Shown here piece after piece: positions 1 to 13,844 of a stretch of DNA of 64,000 nucleotides. The notes under the pieces are model-generated. The model saw nothing but the letters and a program-made list of their open reading frames with translations. It was not told the DNA's origin and did not search any database. A program made the position numbers and the translations under genes. Position 1 is the first letter of the stretch; each line of letters begins with the position of its first letter. The stretch is from contig CAMYLA010000001.1 in assembly GCA_947259095.1 (NCBI GenBank), forward strand, positions 3,151-67,150, read 5' to 3'. Origin of the DNA: an uncultured Acidimicrobiaceae bacterium. Lineage in GTDB: Bacteria; Actinomycetota; Acidimicrobiia; Acidimicrobiales; SZUA-35.

Positions 1-1403
1 CGATATCGGGGAGCGTGCAGTTCCTGATCGAAGTCGAGGAACACCACCGTGTCTGCCTCGACCCCGGCATGGAGGACCGCCTCGGTTCCCAGGTACAGCC
101 GGGATGACCGTTCGGCACCGCCGGCCGCGGTGTCGGACGAGTACTCGGTGACCGGTTCCCCAACCAGCGCAGCGAGCTCCTCGGCGGCCCTGGTGACGCC
201 CAACCGCAGTCGCTTCAACTGCGTCCCGGTGCAGACGGCACACACCATGGGTCTGGTCTCGCCGGTCCGGGGCGACAGCAGCTGCCCGTCGACCTCGACC
301 ATGAGGTGCTCGCCATCTTCGGACTTGACCAGTTCGCCGCACGAACCGCAGGCCAGCATCTTGGCCCGCCCCTTGCGGTTCAGGACCGCCACCGCCCCGG
401 TCGCGCCACGGAGCACCTCGGCGACCCGGGGGGAGAACAGCCCGGGCCGACCCGGCTCGTCATTGCGCCGATCGATGATCTCAACCACCGGCCAGCCGTT
501 TCGCTCCTCGGTGCGGGCTACCTGCAGCCGCCGATCGGCGGCGGCAACCCCGGCCAGCGACGGGGCCGGGCTCACCAGCAGGCAGGGGACACCGGCCAGC
601 CGGGCCCGTTCGATGGCCACGTCGCGGGCGTGCCAGGTGGGAACCCGTTCCTCCTGTAGGGCCTCGTCGTGCTCGTCGAGCACCACGATGGACGAGAGCG
701 GCGCAGTCGGCGCCCAGACCGAGGAGCGCGAACCTATCACCACCCCACCGGTCATCCCGGCCGCCCAGGCCCCGGGATGGATGTGACTCCTGACGCCGAC
801 CCGACCGAGCCTGCCACCGAGCCACCGTGCCCGGCCGACGGAGGGGACGACAACCAGCGCATTGCCGAGGGCGGCCGCAGCCTCGACGAAGCGGAACTGA
901 TCATCGGCCGGACCGACCTGAATCACCGTGGTGCCCGGTGCCGACAGGGCATCGGCGGCCAGTGGATCGGGGGCCGGCCGGCCCGATGCCGGCGGACGAG
1001 CCCGGGGCACCCCCCGGACCATGGTCGGCGGCGAAGCGGTTTTGAGGATCGGGGTCAACCGACCCGACCAGCGGTGGGCCGCCCAGCGGGCCAGATCGAT
1101 GATGGCGGCCGGTGGACCGACCGACGACACCTTGGCCACGGTCCGCAACGCCATTCCCGGCTCCGGCGCCAGGTCGACGGCAACGACCCACCCCGCAACC
1201 CGGCGGCCGTGAAGGTCGATGCGGACCATCGTCCCGACATCGACCTGGTCGGCCCAGCGGGCCGGGACGATGTAGTCGAACTCCTTGGACAGGCCCGAAA
1301 CATCGGGCAACACGCGAACCAGCCGCTCCTCGGGTCGAAGAACGGCTGGTTTCGGTTCCGGACGTCCCTCGTCGGGATCGAACAGGCGGGCCGGTTCCGA
1401 CAC
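1..1403 (-). CDS. priA: Primosomal protein N' (PriA), actinobacterial helicase-less type; C-terminus beyond left edge
   Basis: Replication-restart protein. About 467 codons are visible and the frame stays open to base 1. The N-terminus has the PriA 3'-DNA-binding signature (VLPDVSGLSKEFDYIVP, about residues 31-47). The helicase part is eroded: where a Walker A loop belongs the sequence is VGPADDQFRF, and the DEAH-like box reads VLDEHDEA. Only two CxxC pairs (CGSC and CAVC) are seen in the zinc region, against four in E. coli PriA. Actinobacterial PriA proteins are known to lack detectable helicase motifs, so this is probably a functional family member and not a pseudogene. The start is taken as GTG at 1403, just after the metK stop; it lacks a clear Shine-Dalgarno, and a GTG nearer VLPDV is possible. 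It probably shares a transcript with metK. Confidence 0.85.
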   Translation of the reverse strand, partial: MSEPARLFDPDEGRPEPKPAVLRPEERLVRVLPDVSGLSKEFDYIVPARWADQVDVGTMVRIDLHGRRVAGWVVAVDLAPEPGMALRTVAKVSSVGPPAAIIDLARWAAHRWSGRLTPILKTASPPTMVRGVPRARPPASGRPAPDPLAADALSAPGTTVIQVGPADDQFRFVEAAAALGNALVVVPSVGRARWLGGRLGRVGVRSHIHPGAWAAGMTGGVVIGSRSSVWAPTAPLSSIVVLDEHDEALQEERVPTWHARDVAIERARLAGVPCLLVSPAPSLAGVAAADRRLQVARTEERNGWPVVEIIDRRNDEPGRPGLFSPRVAEVLRGATGAVAVLNRKGRAKMLACGSCGELVKSEDGEHLMVEVDGQLLSPRTGETRPMVCAVCTGTQLKRLRLGVTRAAEELAALVGEPVTEYSSDTAAGGAERSSRLYLGTEAVLHAGVEADTVVFLDFDQELHAPRY

Positions 1404-1423
1404 GGCGGGAACCGTGACGGTGC

Positions 1424-2619
<1,196 letters not shown>

Positions 2620-2623
<4 letters not shown>

Positions 2624-3825
2624 TGGTTTTTGCTTTCGATGTCGGGCAACCGCTCCACGGCAGCGTCGAGCACGGCCATGGCAATTGCAGTCTTGTCGTT
2701 CATGGAGACCTCCCGCACCGAACCGTCGGCGCCGAAGATGGTCACCGCATTCGTGTCGTGGGCAAACCCGACGCCGGGGGCGGACACGTCGTTGGCAACG
2801 AGCAGATCAGCACCCTTTCGTTTGAGCTTTCCCAGCGCATTGTCCCTCAGGTTTTCCGTCTCGGCGGCGAAGCCGACGAGAACCTGCCCGTCAGGCTTTC
2901 CCGCGCCTAGCTCGCCCAGAATATCGACTGTTTGTTCGAGTGTGACGGTCGGGGGGCCGTTGGCCTTCTTGATCTTCTGGGTCGATGCACCCACCGGTCG
3001 GAAGTCCGCCACCGCAGCCGCCATGATCACCACGTCGGCGGCCCGGGCCCGTCCGGCCACCGCCTCGTGCATCTCGGCCGCGGTTTCCACATCGATTCTG
3101 GTGATCGTCGACGACGAGGCCAGCCCGGCCGTGGTCACCAGGGTCACCTCGGCCCCCATGGCGGCCGCAACCTCGGCCAATGCATGGCCCTGCTTGCCGG
3201 ACGACCGGTTCCCGAGAAATCGGACCGGGTCGATCGGTTCCCTGGTTCCCCCGGCCGAGATCAGCACCGTCCGACCGCCGAGCGGGCCATCGGCGAACAG
3301 GGCCACCACCGCATCGACCACGGTGGCCACCTCGGCAAGGCGGCCCTTGCCGATGTCGCCGCCGGCGAGGCGCCCCTCCTCCGGTGGCACGATGATCACC
3401 CCACGGTCGGCCAGGACCTCGATGTTCTCGGCCACCGCAGGGTGCTCCCACATCTCGGTGTGCATCGCCGGACAGACCACCACCGGGGCGGCGGTGGCGA
3501 TCAGGGTGGCAGACAGCAGGTCGGCCGACCGACCGGTGCGGAGATCGGAGATGATCCTGGCCGTGGCCGGGCAGACCACGATCGCATCGGCGTTCTGGCC
3601 CATCCTGGTGTGGGGTATGGGGTCGCTATCGTGCCACAGGCTGGTCTTGACCGGCTCCGAGGCCAGGGCGGTGAACGTCGTTGGACCCACCATGTTGTGG
3701 GCGGCGTCGGTCAGGATCGGCGTGACATGGGCACCAAGGTCGACCAGACGGCGGCAGACCTCGATGGCTTTGTAGGCGGCGATGCCTCCGGAAACCCCGA
3801 GGATGATCCGGCGACCTTGGAGCAC
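2620..3825 (-). CDS. coaBC: Bifunctional phosphopantothenoylcysteine decarboxylase / phosphopantothenate-cysteine ligase
   Basis: Two consecutive steps of coenzyme A synthesis. The N-terminal CoaC flavoprotein half starts with [18 protein letters not shown] (residues 9-26) and holds the catalytic histidine context [11 protein letters not shown]. The C-terminal CoaB half begins near residue 190 with [20 protein letters not shown]. The decarboxylase motif usually written PxMNxxMW reads PAMHTEMW here (about residue 117), an Asn-to-His change that I recall as common in actinobacterial CoaBC. The GTG start at 3825 lies 6 bases after the rpoZ stop, so rpoZ-coaBC-metK look like one transcription unit. 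Confidence 0.95.
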
Positions 3826-3831
3826 GGAAGG

Positions 3832-4113
3832 TCAGGCGACGCTGTCGCCGTTTTCCGATTCCTCGGGGTCGGGACGGACCGGAACGATCTTGTCGGCGGC
3901 GATCTCCTCGAAGGCAATCGACAACGGTTTGCGGGCAACGGAGGTGACCTGCGGCGGCACCATGGCACCAAGACCCTCACCGAGCTGACCGAAATAGGCG
4001 TTGATCTGCCGAGCCCGGGTACTGGCCAGCGTGCAGAGCCCGAACTTCGAGTGGGTCTTCGCAAGCAGGATCTCGACCTGCGGGGTCATCATCGTGTCGT
4101 ATGCTTCAGCCAT
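3832..4113 (-). CDS. rpoZ: DNA-directed RNA polymerase omega subunit
   Basis: Small RNA polymerase assembly subunit, 93 residues. The N-terminal MMTPQVEILLAKTHSKFGL and the following TRARQINAYF match the omega fold; the C-terminus ends in an acidic tail (PDPEESENGDSVA). The ATG at 4113 is chosen because GGAGG lies about 10 bases upstream and the conserved domain starts there; an open frame runs further upstream but encodes nothing recognisable. gmk-rpoZ-coaBC-metK is the usual actinobacterial order. Confidence 0.93.
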   Translation of the reverse strand: MAEAYDTMMTPQVEILLAKTHSKFGLCTLASTRARQINAYFGQLGEGLGAMVPPQVTSVARKPLSIAFEEIAADKIVPVRPDPEESENGDSVA

Positions 4114-4136
4114 GGGGGCGTACCTCCGAGTGTTGC

Positions 4137-4142
4137 AGTATA
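4137..4142 (-). promoter_or_regulatory. Candidate -10 element (TATACT) for rpoZ
   Basis: TATACT on the minus strand matches the sigma-70/SigA -10 consensus at 5 of 6 positions and lies 23 bases upstream of the rpoZ ATG, leaving room for a short leader containing the GGAGG ribosome site. No convincing -35 hexamer is visible. Sequence match only. Confidence 0.4.
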
Positions 4143-4263
4143 GCCCCGACGGCCGCCGAGTCGGCTCTCCATCGGCCGGCTTGCAGCGGCGCTGAAGCGC
4201 TCGGGTTCCACCTCGGTGCGACAAATCGCCGAATGCGGTGCGCCACCGCCCGAGGCGGGGCGG

Positions 4264-4833
4264 CTACAGGCCGTTCTGTCCCCTGGCCGCTCTGGCCTTC
4301 TCGATGGTGGCCCACATGGCCTCCACCGTCTCGTTGATGTCGTGGTTGATGATGACCGTGGCGCCGAGCTCGATGCCGGCGTCGGCCTCCTCGGCCGCCT
4401 TGGCCAGCCGTTGGGCCACCTTCTCCTCCGGGTCCCCCCGGCGGCGCAGCCTGGCCTGCTGCTCGGCCGCGTCCGGCGCCTTGAGGAAGATCAGCAGCGC
4501 ATCCGGATCATCCTTGATGACCTGGCGCGCACCCTGGACATCGATCTCCAGGATCACGTCACGGCCCTGCGGCGGTTCGAGGGTCGGCGTTCCGTAGTAG
4601 TTGCCGAGGAAGCCGGCGTACTCCAGGAACCCGCTCCTGGCCAGACGGTCCTCGAATTGCTCGGTGGTGACGAAGACGTAGGCGTCCTCGGACTCGGACG
4701 GGCGCCGTTCCCGGGTGGTCCACGACCGGCTCAGCCACAGCTCGGGATACCGCTCGATGAGCGCGTCGACCACGGTGCTCTTGCCGACCCCACCGGGCCC
4801 CGAGATCACGATGAGCAGCGGGGAGTGGGTCAT
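4264..4833 (-). CDS. gmk: Guanylate kinase
   Basis: Phosphorylates GMP to GDP in the cytosol. The 189-residue protein opens with the P-loop ISGPGGVGKST (about residues 8-18), followed by the GMP-binding region (SRSWTTRERRPSE, EDAYVFVTTEQFE), EYAGFLGNYYGTP and the DVQGARQV segment. Start ATG 4833 follows GGAAAGG and precedes the P-loop by the usual few residues; the in-frame upstream extension is rejected. mihF lies upstream across a repeat-bearing gap and rpoZ downstream. Confidence 0.96.
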   Translation of the reverse strand: MTHSPLLIVISGPGGVGKSTVVDALIERYPELWLSRSWTTRERRPSESEDAYVFVTTEQFEDRLARSGFLEYAGFLGNYYGTPTLEPPQGRDVILEIDVQGARQVIKDDPDALLIFLKAPDAAEQQARLRRRGDPEEKVAQRLAKAAEEADAGIELGATVIINHDINETVEAMWATIEKARAARGQNGL

Positions 4834-4884
4834 GACACGACCTTTCCGGCCCCGGAGGACCCCTCCAGCCGACAACCGGCACAA

Positions 4885-4965
4885 GCGTATCGACGGTCGG
4901 GGTCCGGACGAGCGTATCGACGGTCCGGGTCCGGACGCGGGTGTCGACGGTCCGGGTCCGGACGT
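4885..4965. repeat. 27-bp tandem repeat, three copies plus a fragment, between gmk and mihF
   Basis: Three consecutive 27-bp units lie at 4885-4911, 4912-4938 and 4939-4965. They share the core CGACGGTC(C/G)GGGTCCGGACG and differ at only a few positions. A partial fourth copy follows at 4966. Each core contains the near-palindrome GTCCGGGTCCGGAC. The array sits between the mihF stop and the gmk start, so it would be transcribed in any mihF-gmk read-through. Confidence 0.9.
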
Positions 4966-4978
4966 GGGAGTCCGGCGA

Positions 4979-5293
4979 TCAGGAGAACGCCCCGAGCAGT
5001 GACTTCCGCTGTTGTGGCCCCAGACCCGAGAGTCGCCGGGACTCGGCGATCTTGAGCTCCTCCATGGTCCGCCGGGCCGTCACCTTGCCAACGCCGGGCA
5101 ACGATTCCAGGACCGCCAACACCTTGATCTTAGCCACGATCGGATCCTTGTCGGCCCGATCGAGCAACTCAGGAAGGGTGATCGAACCCATCTTGAGCCG
5201 ATTCTTGACATCTGAGCGGACCCGCCGGGCCTCCGCCGCTTTCTGCAGGGCGGCTTGTCGTTGCTCCGGCGTCAGCTGTGGTGGACTAGGCAT
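4979..5293 (-). CDS. mihF: Actinobacterial integration host factor (mIHF)
   Basis: Nucleoid-associated DNA-binding and bending protein specific to actinobacteria, unrelated to E. coli IHF. The 104-residue product matches the family end to end: the helical N-terminus PPQLTPEQRQAALQKAAEAR, then KNRLKMGSITLPELL, then the helix-two-turn-helix region LESLPGVGKVTARRTMEEL and a C-terminal GLGPQQRKSLLGAF. The ATG at 5293 sits six bases after a TACGGT hexamer with no Shine-Dalgarno, suggesting a leaderless mRNA and transcription independent of the pyr operon. Confidence 0.95.
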   Translation of the reverse strand: MPSPPQLTPEQRQAALQKAAEARRVRSDVKNRLKMGSITLPELLDRADKDPIVAKIKVLAVLESLPGVGKVTARRTMEELKIAESRRLSGLGPQQRKSLLGAFS

Positions 5294-5299
5294 GGCCGC

Positions 5300-5305
5300 A
5301 CCGTA
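5300..5305 (-). promoter_or_regulatory. TANNNT -10 element (TACGGT) 6 bases before mihF ATG
   Basis: TACGGT, six bases (gcggcc), then ATG. The spacing puts the expected transcription start on the start codon. No Shine-Dalgarno is present. One of the recurrent leaderless-type starts in this window. Confidence 0.5.
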
Positions 5306-5417
5306 CCGGCTCTGCTGTGGCGGCGACGAACCACGTGCCAGGGTCCGCCGATCTGTGGATTTTCGAGGTATGGCTCATGCAACCTCACGCTCCGTGCCTT
5401 GGTTGGCTTTCGTGGCT

Positions 5418-6146
5418 TCAGGTGGTCCGGGAATCGAGGGGCCCGAACAACTCGGCCGCGGCTGCGGCAGGATCGTCGGCCAGGGTGACCGCCCGACCGA
5501 TGACCAACAGGTCTGCCCCTTCGGCCAGAGCTTCGGCTGGGGTGACCGGGTTTGGCTGGTCGTGGGCGTCTGCACCGGCGGGCCGAATCCCGGGGACCAC
5601 CCGCATGGTCCGAGGTGACAGCTCCCTGGCGTCCTTGAGATGTCTGGCCGAGCAGACGATCCCGCCACAGCCGGCCTCCACTGCGACCCGGAGCCGATTG
5701 GGCACGATGTGATCTGGCGCATCGGCATCGCTGGTCAGCACGGTGATGGCGACGGCCACCGGCTCCTCCAGCCCGGCGTTGCGGGCCCCGAGATGCAGGC
5801 CTTCGACCCCGGCCTTGAGCATGTCGGGGCCGCCGTGGGCATGCATCGTCAGATACTTCGCCCCCAGCGCACCACAGACGCTGGCAGCTTTGCCGACCGT
5901 GGTCGGGATGTCGTGCATTTTCAGGTCCAGGAAGACATCGAAGCCGTTGTCCAGCATCGTTCCCACCGCATCGGGCCCGGCCGCGGTGTACAGCTCCAGG
6001 CCGACCTTGGCCACCCCGAACCACGGCGACAGCCGCCGAGCCAGCCGGACCGCCTCGACCAGATCGTCGACGTCGAGCGCCAGCGCCATCTTGGCTCTGA
6101 GTTCCGGTGAGAGCCCTTCGATTTCAGCTTTGGCGGTGGTTGCCAC
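5418..6146 (-). CDS. pyrF: Orotidine 5'-phosphate decarboxylase
   Basis: Last step of UMP synthesis. The 242-residue protein has the family hallmark LDLKMHDIPTTV (about residues 73-84) with the catalytic Lys-Asp pair, an N-terminal ALDVDD strand, a VVPGIRP loop near residue 187 and a phosphate-binding DLLVIGRAVTLADDP near the C-terminus. The GTG start at 6146 has GAGGAG seven bases upstream. It is the last gene of the pyr operon, 41 bases after pyrD, and is separated from mihF by a 124-base gap. Confidence 0.96.
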   Translation of the reverse strand: MATTAKAEIEGLSPELRAKMALALDVDDLVEAVRLARRLSPWFGVAKVGLELYTAAGPDAVGTMLDNGFDVFLDLKMHDIPTTVGKAASVCGALGAKYLTMHAHGGPDMLKAGVEGLHLGARNAGLEEPVAVAITVLTSDADAPDHIVPNRLRVAVEAGCGGIVCSARHLKDARELSPRTMRVVPGIRPAGADAHDQPNPVTPAEALAEGADLLVIGRAVTLADDPAAAAAELFGPLDSRTT

Positions 6147-6187
6147 AGGTTGCTCCTCGCTCCGGGCCCATCCGGCCCCATTCCAGC

Positions 6188-7108
6188 CTACAAACGTAGG
6201 GTTCCGACCAGATCGACGTATCGCTCAACCCCTTGATTAGCACACCAGCGGGCCAGATCGGTGCCTAGCCGACCAACGGTCCGGGGTTCGGCGAAGGTTG
6301 CGGTTCCGATCTGGACCGCATCGGCACCGGCCCTGGCGAACTCGACCACATCCTCCACGGTGCTGATACCACCGACACCAATGATGGGCAGATCGGGACA
6401 GGCGGCCCGTACATCGGCCACCGCCCGGACCGCCAGTGGCCGGATCGCCGGGCCAGACACGCCGCCCCCACCCCCGCCGAGGCGAGCCCGCCCCGTCACC
6501 GGATCGATGGCAAGACCGAAGTAGGTGTTGACCAGGGTGACCGCCTCCGCCCCGCCGACTGCAGCGGCGTTGGCGATGTCCGCCAGTCCGGGGCCGATGT
6601 TGGGGCTGAGCTTGGCCCACCTTGGGCGGCCGGCGGCGGCGGTGGCGTTGAGCACCTCGGTGGTCATGTCCACCGAGTGGCCGAACATGGCGTTGCCGGC
6701 CTCGGTGTTTGGACACGAGATGTTGACCTCCACCGCCACCACCTCGGACGGGGCGGTGGCCAGGGCCTTGGCCGCCAGTTCGTAGTCGGCGGTGGTCCGA
6801 CCCCAAATCGAGACCACGACCCGGGCTCGGGCCTGCTGGAGGGCGGGCAGCTCGTCCCGCAGCCACGCCTCGACGCCCGGCCCCTGCAGCCCAACCGAGT
6901 TGATCATCCCAGACGGTGTTTGGTGGACCCGGATCGGATCGTTGCCCTCACAACGGAAGTGGGCCAACGACTTGACGACGACCGCCCCCAGTTTCGACAA
7001 TTCGACGTAGGCCCCGAGCTCCGCCCCGTGCCCTGCGGTGCCTGCTGCGGTCATGATCGGCGATGGCAGCGTCACCGACCCTATGGTGGCGCTGAGGTCG
7101 ACGGCCAC
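6188..7108 (-). CDS. pyrD: Dihydroorotate dehydrogenase, class 1 catalytic subunit
   Basis: FMN enzyme oxidising dihydroorotate to orotate. The 306-residue protein contains MTAAGTAGHG, NSVGLQGPGVEAW, NISCPNTEAG with the class 1 catalytic-base cysteine (class 2 enzymes carry Ser here), and an FMN-binding IIGVGGISTVEDV stretch. The GTG start at 7108 lies one base after the carB stop (TGACGTG) with GGGAGG inside the carB end, so the genes are coupled. No pyrK gene for an electron-transfer subunit is found beside it, so the electron acceptor is not clear from context. Confidence 0.94.
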   Translation of the reverse strand: MAVDLSATIGSVTLPSPIMTAAGTAGHGAELGAYVELSKLGAVVVKSLAHFRCEGNDPIRVHQTPSGMINSVGLQGPGVEAWLRDELPALQQARARVVVSIWGRTTADYELAAKALATAPSEVVAVEVNISCPNTEAGNAMFGHSVDMTTEVLNATAAAGRPRWAKLSPNIGPGLADIANAAAVGGAEAVTLVNTYFGLAIDPVTGRARLGGGGGGVSGPAIRPLAVRAVADVRAACPDLPIIGVGGISTVEDVVEFARAGADAVQIGTATFAEPRTVGRLGTDLARWCANQGVERYVDLVGTLRL

Positions 7109-7109
7109 G

Positions 7110-10439
<3,330 letters not shown>

Positions 10440-10441
10440 GA

Positions 10442-11593
10442 TCAGGCCTCCAACAGTTTGGCGAATCGTCGGAACAGGTAGGCGCTGTCGTGCGGCCCGG
10501 GGCTGGCCTCGGGGTGGTGTTGCACACTGAACGCCGGTTCTCGGCCCGGTTGGTCCACCAGCCGCATTCCCTCGCACACCCCGTCGTTGAGGTTGACGTG
10601 GGTCACCTCGGCCAGGCCGTCCAACGACGAGGCGTCCACTGCGAAGTTGTGGTTCTGGCTGGTGATCTCGACCTCGCCGGTGGCGATGTCGCGGACCGGG
10701 TGATTGGCCCCGTGGTGACCGAACGGCAACTTCACGATGTCGGCGCCGATGGCCAGGCACAGGATCTGGTGGCCGAGGCAGATGCCGAAGATCGGCACCT
10801 CGCCGACCAGTTCGGCAACGGTGGCGATGGCGTATGGAACGCAGCGGGGGTCCCCCGGGCCATTCGACAGGAAAACGCCGTCCGGTTTGCGGGCCAGCAC
10901 GTCGGCGGCCGATGTCGACGCCGGAACCACCTCGACGGTGGCGAACGAGGAGAGGTGATCGACGATGGTGGACTTGATACCGAAGTCGAACGCAACGATG
11001 AGCGGCGGCCGGCCCGACCGGGGCTCTGGCCCACGATGGGCGGCGGTGTAGCCGACGTCGGTGGTGACCTGAGCCACGAGGTCGAGACCGTCGGTGCCCG
11101 GCTCATCGATGGCCACCTGTTTGAGACGGGCCAGGTCGACCGAACCGGGACCCTCGACCGGGCCGAAGGCGCCGGGCATCGAGCCGTTGCTCCGCAACAG
11201 CCTGGTCAACCGGCGGGTGTCGAGCCCGGCGATCCCGGCCAGCCCGTTGGCCTCCAGGAACTGCTCGAGCGGTTGTTGGGCCCGCCAGTTGGAGTGTCGC
11301 CGGGCCAGGTCGCGGACGATCACCCCCCGGGCGAAGATGGCCCGCGACTCCGAGTCGTCCTCGGCGGTGCCGTAGTTGCCGATGTGGGGGTAGGTGAAGG
11401 TGATGATCTGCCCGGCATAGGACGGATCGGTGATCACCTCCTGGTAGCCGGTGAGGGCGGTGTTGAACACGACCTCGCCGGCGGCGAACCCCCCGGCCGG
11501 GACCGCCCCGAAGTGCTCACCTTCGAAGGTGGAGCCGTCGGCGAGGACCAGGGCCGCGACGGTCGGCCGCCGGCCTGCGACAGCGGGGCTCAT
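10442..11593 (-). CDS. carA: Carbamoyl-phosphate synthase small subunit (glutaminase)
   Basis: Hydrolyses glutamine and channels ammonia to CarB. The 383-residue protein has the N-terminal CPSase small-chain domain ([24 protein letters not shown]) and a C-terminal class I glutamine amidotransferase with [11 protein letters not shown], the nucleophile motif GICLGHQ, and the late [12 protein letters not shown] supplying His and Glu. The ATG at 11593 overlaps the pyrC stop by four bases (ATGA). Confidence 0.97.
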   Translation of the reverse strand: MSPAVAGRRPTVAALVLADGSTFEGEHFGAVPAGGFAAGEVVFNTALTGYQEVITDPSYAGQIITFTYPHIGNYGTAEDDSESRAIFARGVIVRDLARRHSNWRAQQPLEQFLEANGLAGIAGLDTRRLTRLLRSNGSMPGAFGPVEGPGSVDLARLKQVAIDEPGTDGLDLVAQVTTDVGYTAAHRGPEPRSGRPPLIVAFDFGIKSTIVDHLSSFATVEVVPASTSAADVLARKPDGVFLSNGPGDPRCVPYAIATVAELVGEVPIFGICLGHQILCLAIGADIVKLPFGHHGANHPVRDIATGEVEITSQNHNFAVDASSLDGLAEVTHVNLNDGVCEGMRLVDQPGREPAFSVQHHPEASPGPHDSAYLFRRFAKLLEA

Positions 11594-12894
11594 CGGGTGG
11601 CCCGCCCATCGACCACGACCGGCTCTCCGTTGAACACCGTATGGCGAACCTTGCCCTTGACCGGGCGGCCGTGGAACGGGGTGTTGGTGCTGAGGCTGGC
11701 CGACTCGGCCCGGTCGATCGTCCACTCGTGGCCGGGATCGACCACCGCCAGATTGGCCGGCCGTCCCACCTCGATCGGCCCGCCGTGACGATCACCAAGA
11801 CCGGCGATCCTGGCCGGCGTTGTCGACAGCAGCGCGACCAGCCTGCCCATCGGCAGGCCGAGTTCGGTGTTGGCCAGGGCCAAGGCGGTCTCCAGGCCCA
11901 GCATGCCCGGCGGTGCCTGGTCGAACGGTTGCTCCTTGGAGTCGACGGTGTGAGGGGCGTGGTCGGTGGCGATGGCATCGATCGTGCCGTCGACCAGCCC
12001 CTGTTTCACCGCATCGACATCGGCCTGGGTCCGCAGGGGGGGATGGACCTTGAACACCGGATCGTAGGACGAGCAGGAGGCGTCGGTGAGGGTGAAGTGG
12101 TGGGGGGTCGCCTCGGCCGTCACCGGGTGACCCTCGGCCTTGGCCGCCCTGACCAGGGCCACGCTGCCGGCGGTGGAGAGGTGTTGCATATGGACCGGCA
12201 CGCCGGTCAGCCTCGACAGTGCGATGTCCCGCATCACCATCAGCTCCTCGGCTTCGGCCGGCTGGCCGCCGAGGCCGAGTCGGGACGACCAGGCGCCCTC
12301 GTTCATGACCCCACCCTGGGACAGGGCGGTGACCTCGCAGTGTTGCGACAACACGATCGACGTGCCGTCCTCGACCACCAGCGAGCCTGCGTACTCCAGG
12401 GCCCGCCGCATCAACTGGGCGTCCTGAACCCCGGTGCCGTCGTCGGTGACCATCCGGACACCGAGTTCGACGAGCTCGCCCATCGGGGCCAGCGCCTCAC
12501 CGTCACGGCCAACGGTGATGGCGGCCGACGGCTTGATCTCGCACAGGGCGGCCTTCCCGTAGCCCATGACCTCACGGACCACCGCCGCCGAGTCCGTGCA
12601 CGGCGTGGTGTTCGGCATCGCCACCACTGCGGTGAAGCCACCCAGTGCCGCGGCCCGGCTGCCAGACTCGACGGTTTCAGCCGCCTCGTTTCCGGGCTGT
12701 CGGAGGTGGACGTGGAGGTCGACGAAGCCGGGCATGAGCAGGCAGCCCTCGGCGTCGATCGACACGTCGGCGTCGACCGGGGCCTCGGGGCCGATGGCCA
12801 CGATCGAACCGGTGACGTCGTCGACCACCACATCGGCGGTGCGCTCCCCCGACTGGTCGACGATGGTTCCGCCCCTGAATGCGGTGGTGGTCAT
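11590..12894 (-). CDS. pyrC: Dihydroorotase, class I
   Basis: Zinc amidohydrolase cyclising carbamoyl aspartate. The 434-residue length and the early metal motif [10 protein letters not shown] (His61 and His63) are typical of class I enzymes. [15 protein letters not shown] carries the late catalytic Asp, and [10 protein letters not shown] is the usual substrate-contact stretch. Its ATG overlaps the pyrB stop and its stop overlaps the carA start, both by ATGA. Confidence 0.96.
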   Translation of the reverse strand: MTTTAFRGGTIVDQSGERTADVVVDDVTGSIVAIGPEAPVDADVSIDAEGCLLMPGFVDLHVHLRQPGNEAAETVESGSRAAALGGFTAVVAMPNTTPCTDSAAVVREVMGYGKAALCEIKPSAAITVGRDGEALAPMGELVELGVRMVTDDGTGVQDAQLMRRALEYAGSLVVEDGTSIVLSQHCEVTALSQGGVMNEGAWSSRLGLGGQPAEAEELMVMRDIALSRLTGVPVHMQHLSTAGSVALVRAAKAEGHPVTAEATPHHFTLTDASCSSYDPVFKVHPPLRTQADVDAVKQGLVDGTIDAIATDHAPHTVDSKEQPFDQAPPGMLGLETALALANTELGLPMGRLVALLSTTPARIAGLGDRHGGPIEVGRPANLAVVDPGHEWTIDRAESASLSTNTPFHGRPVKGKVRHTVFNGEPVVVDGRATR

Positions 12895-13844
12895 TGCTCT
12901 CCTGTTCCTGGGGTTCTGTCGGTCGGGATGTCGAATCGGCCTGGGCCGAGCAGTGCGAACAACACCGCCATCCGGGTCGGCACGCCGGCCGCCACCTGAT
13001 CGAGCACGACCGACCGGGGGTCGTTCGCCACCTCCGGGTCGATCTCAACGCCACGATTCATCGGTCCCGGATGCATGATCAGCGCCCGGGGGTCGAGCCT
13101 GGCCGCCCTGGCCCTGGTCAGCCCGTACAGCTCCCGGTACTCCCGCACCGTCGGGAACAGGCCGTCGCTCAACCGTTCCTGCTGGATCCGCAGGAAGTAG
13201 GCGACGTCGAGGTCCGGCAGGACGGCATCGATATCGGTCTCGATCTTGACCGGCCAGCCCTCCAGGCTCGGCGGAAGCAGCGTACGAGGCCCGATCAGCA
13301 CCACCTCGGCGCCCAGCTTGGTGAACGCCTCGACGTTGGACCGGGCGACCCGCGAGTGTTGGATGTCGCCGCAGATGGCGATCTTGCGGCCATCGAGTGA
13401 CCCGAGCCGGCGGCTGATGGTGAAACAATCCAGCAGGGCCTGGGTCGGGTGCTGGTGCCAGCCGTCACCAGCATTGACCACCGACGCCGATGTCCACGAG
13501 GCGATCTGCTGCGGTGCCCCCGAAGAGGCGTGGCGCACCACGATGGCGTCGACACCCATGGCGGAAATGGTCTCCACGGTGTCCCGCAGAGATTCGCCCT
13601 TCCTGGTGGCAGACGAGCTGACCGAAAAGTTGACAACGTCGGCCGACAGTCGCCTGGCCGCAAGATCGAAGCTGGTCCTGGTCCTGGTCGAGTCCTCGAA
13701 GAACGCCAGCACCACCGTCTTGCCCCGGAGCGCCGGGACCTTCGGGATGTCCCGGCGCTGGACCTCGGCGAACGACGATGTCAGGTCAAGGAGACCTTCC
13801 AGCTCGTCGCGATCCAAGTCGGCTATGTCGAGTAGATGCTTCAT
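12891..13844 (-). CDS. pyrB: Aspartate carbamoyltransferase catalytic subunit
   Basis: Committed step of pyrimidine synthesis. The 317-residue protein contains the carbamoyl-phosphate signature STRTRTSF (residues 52-59), GDGWHQHPTQALLD, and the C-terminal HPGPMNRGVEI. No pyrI regulatory chain is present, as usual outside the enterics; control in this operon is expected through PyrR. ATGA overlaps join it to pyrR upstream and pyrC downstream. Confidence 0.97.
   Translation of the reverse strand: MKHLLDIADLDRDELEGLLDLTSSFAEVQRRDIPKVPALRGKTVVLAFFEDSTRTRTSFDLAARRLSADVVNFSVSSSATRKGESLRDTVETISAMGVDAIVVRHASSGAPQQIASWTSASVVNAGDGWHQHPTQALLDCFTISRRLGSLDGRKIAICGDIQHSRVARSNVEAFTKLGAEVVLIGPRTLLPPSLEGWPVKIETDIDAVLPDLDVAYFLRIQQERLSDGLFPTVREYRELYGLTRARAARLDPRALIMHPGPMNRGVEIDPEVANDPRSVVLDQVAAGVPTRMAVLFALLGPGRFDIPTDRTPGTGEQ

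Noticed and set aside
4885..4985. Short repeat arrays (4885-4965, 40334-40414, 46032-46103, 61776-61848) as possible CRISPR
   Set aside because: Units are directly adjacent with no spacers, some are in-frame coding repeats, and no cas gene is present.
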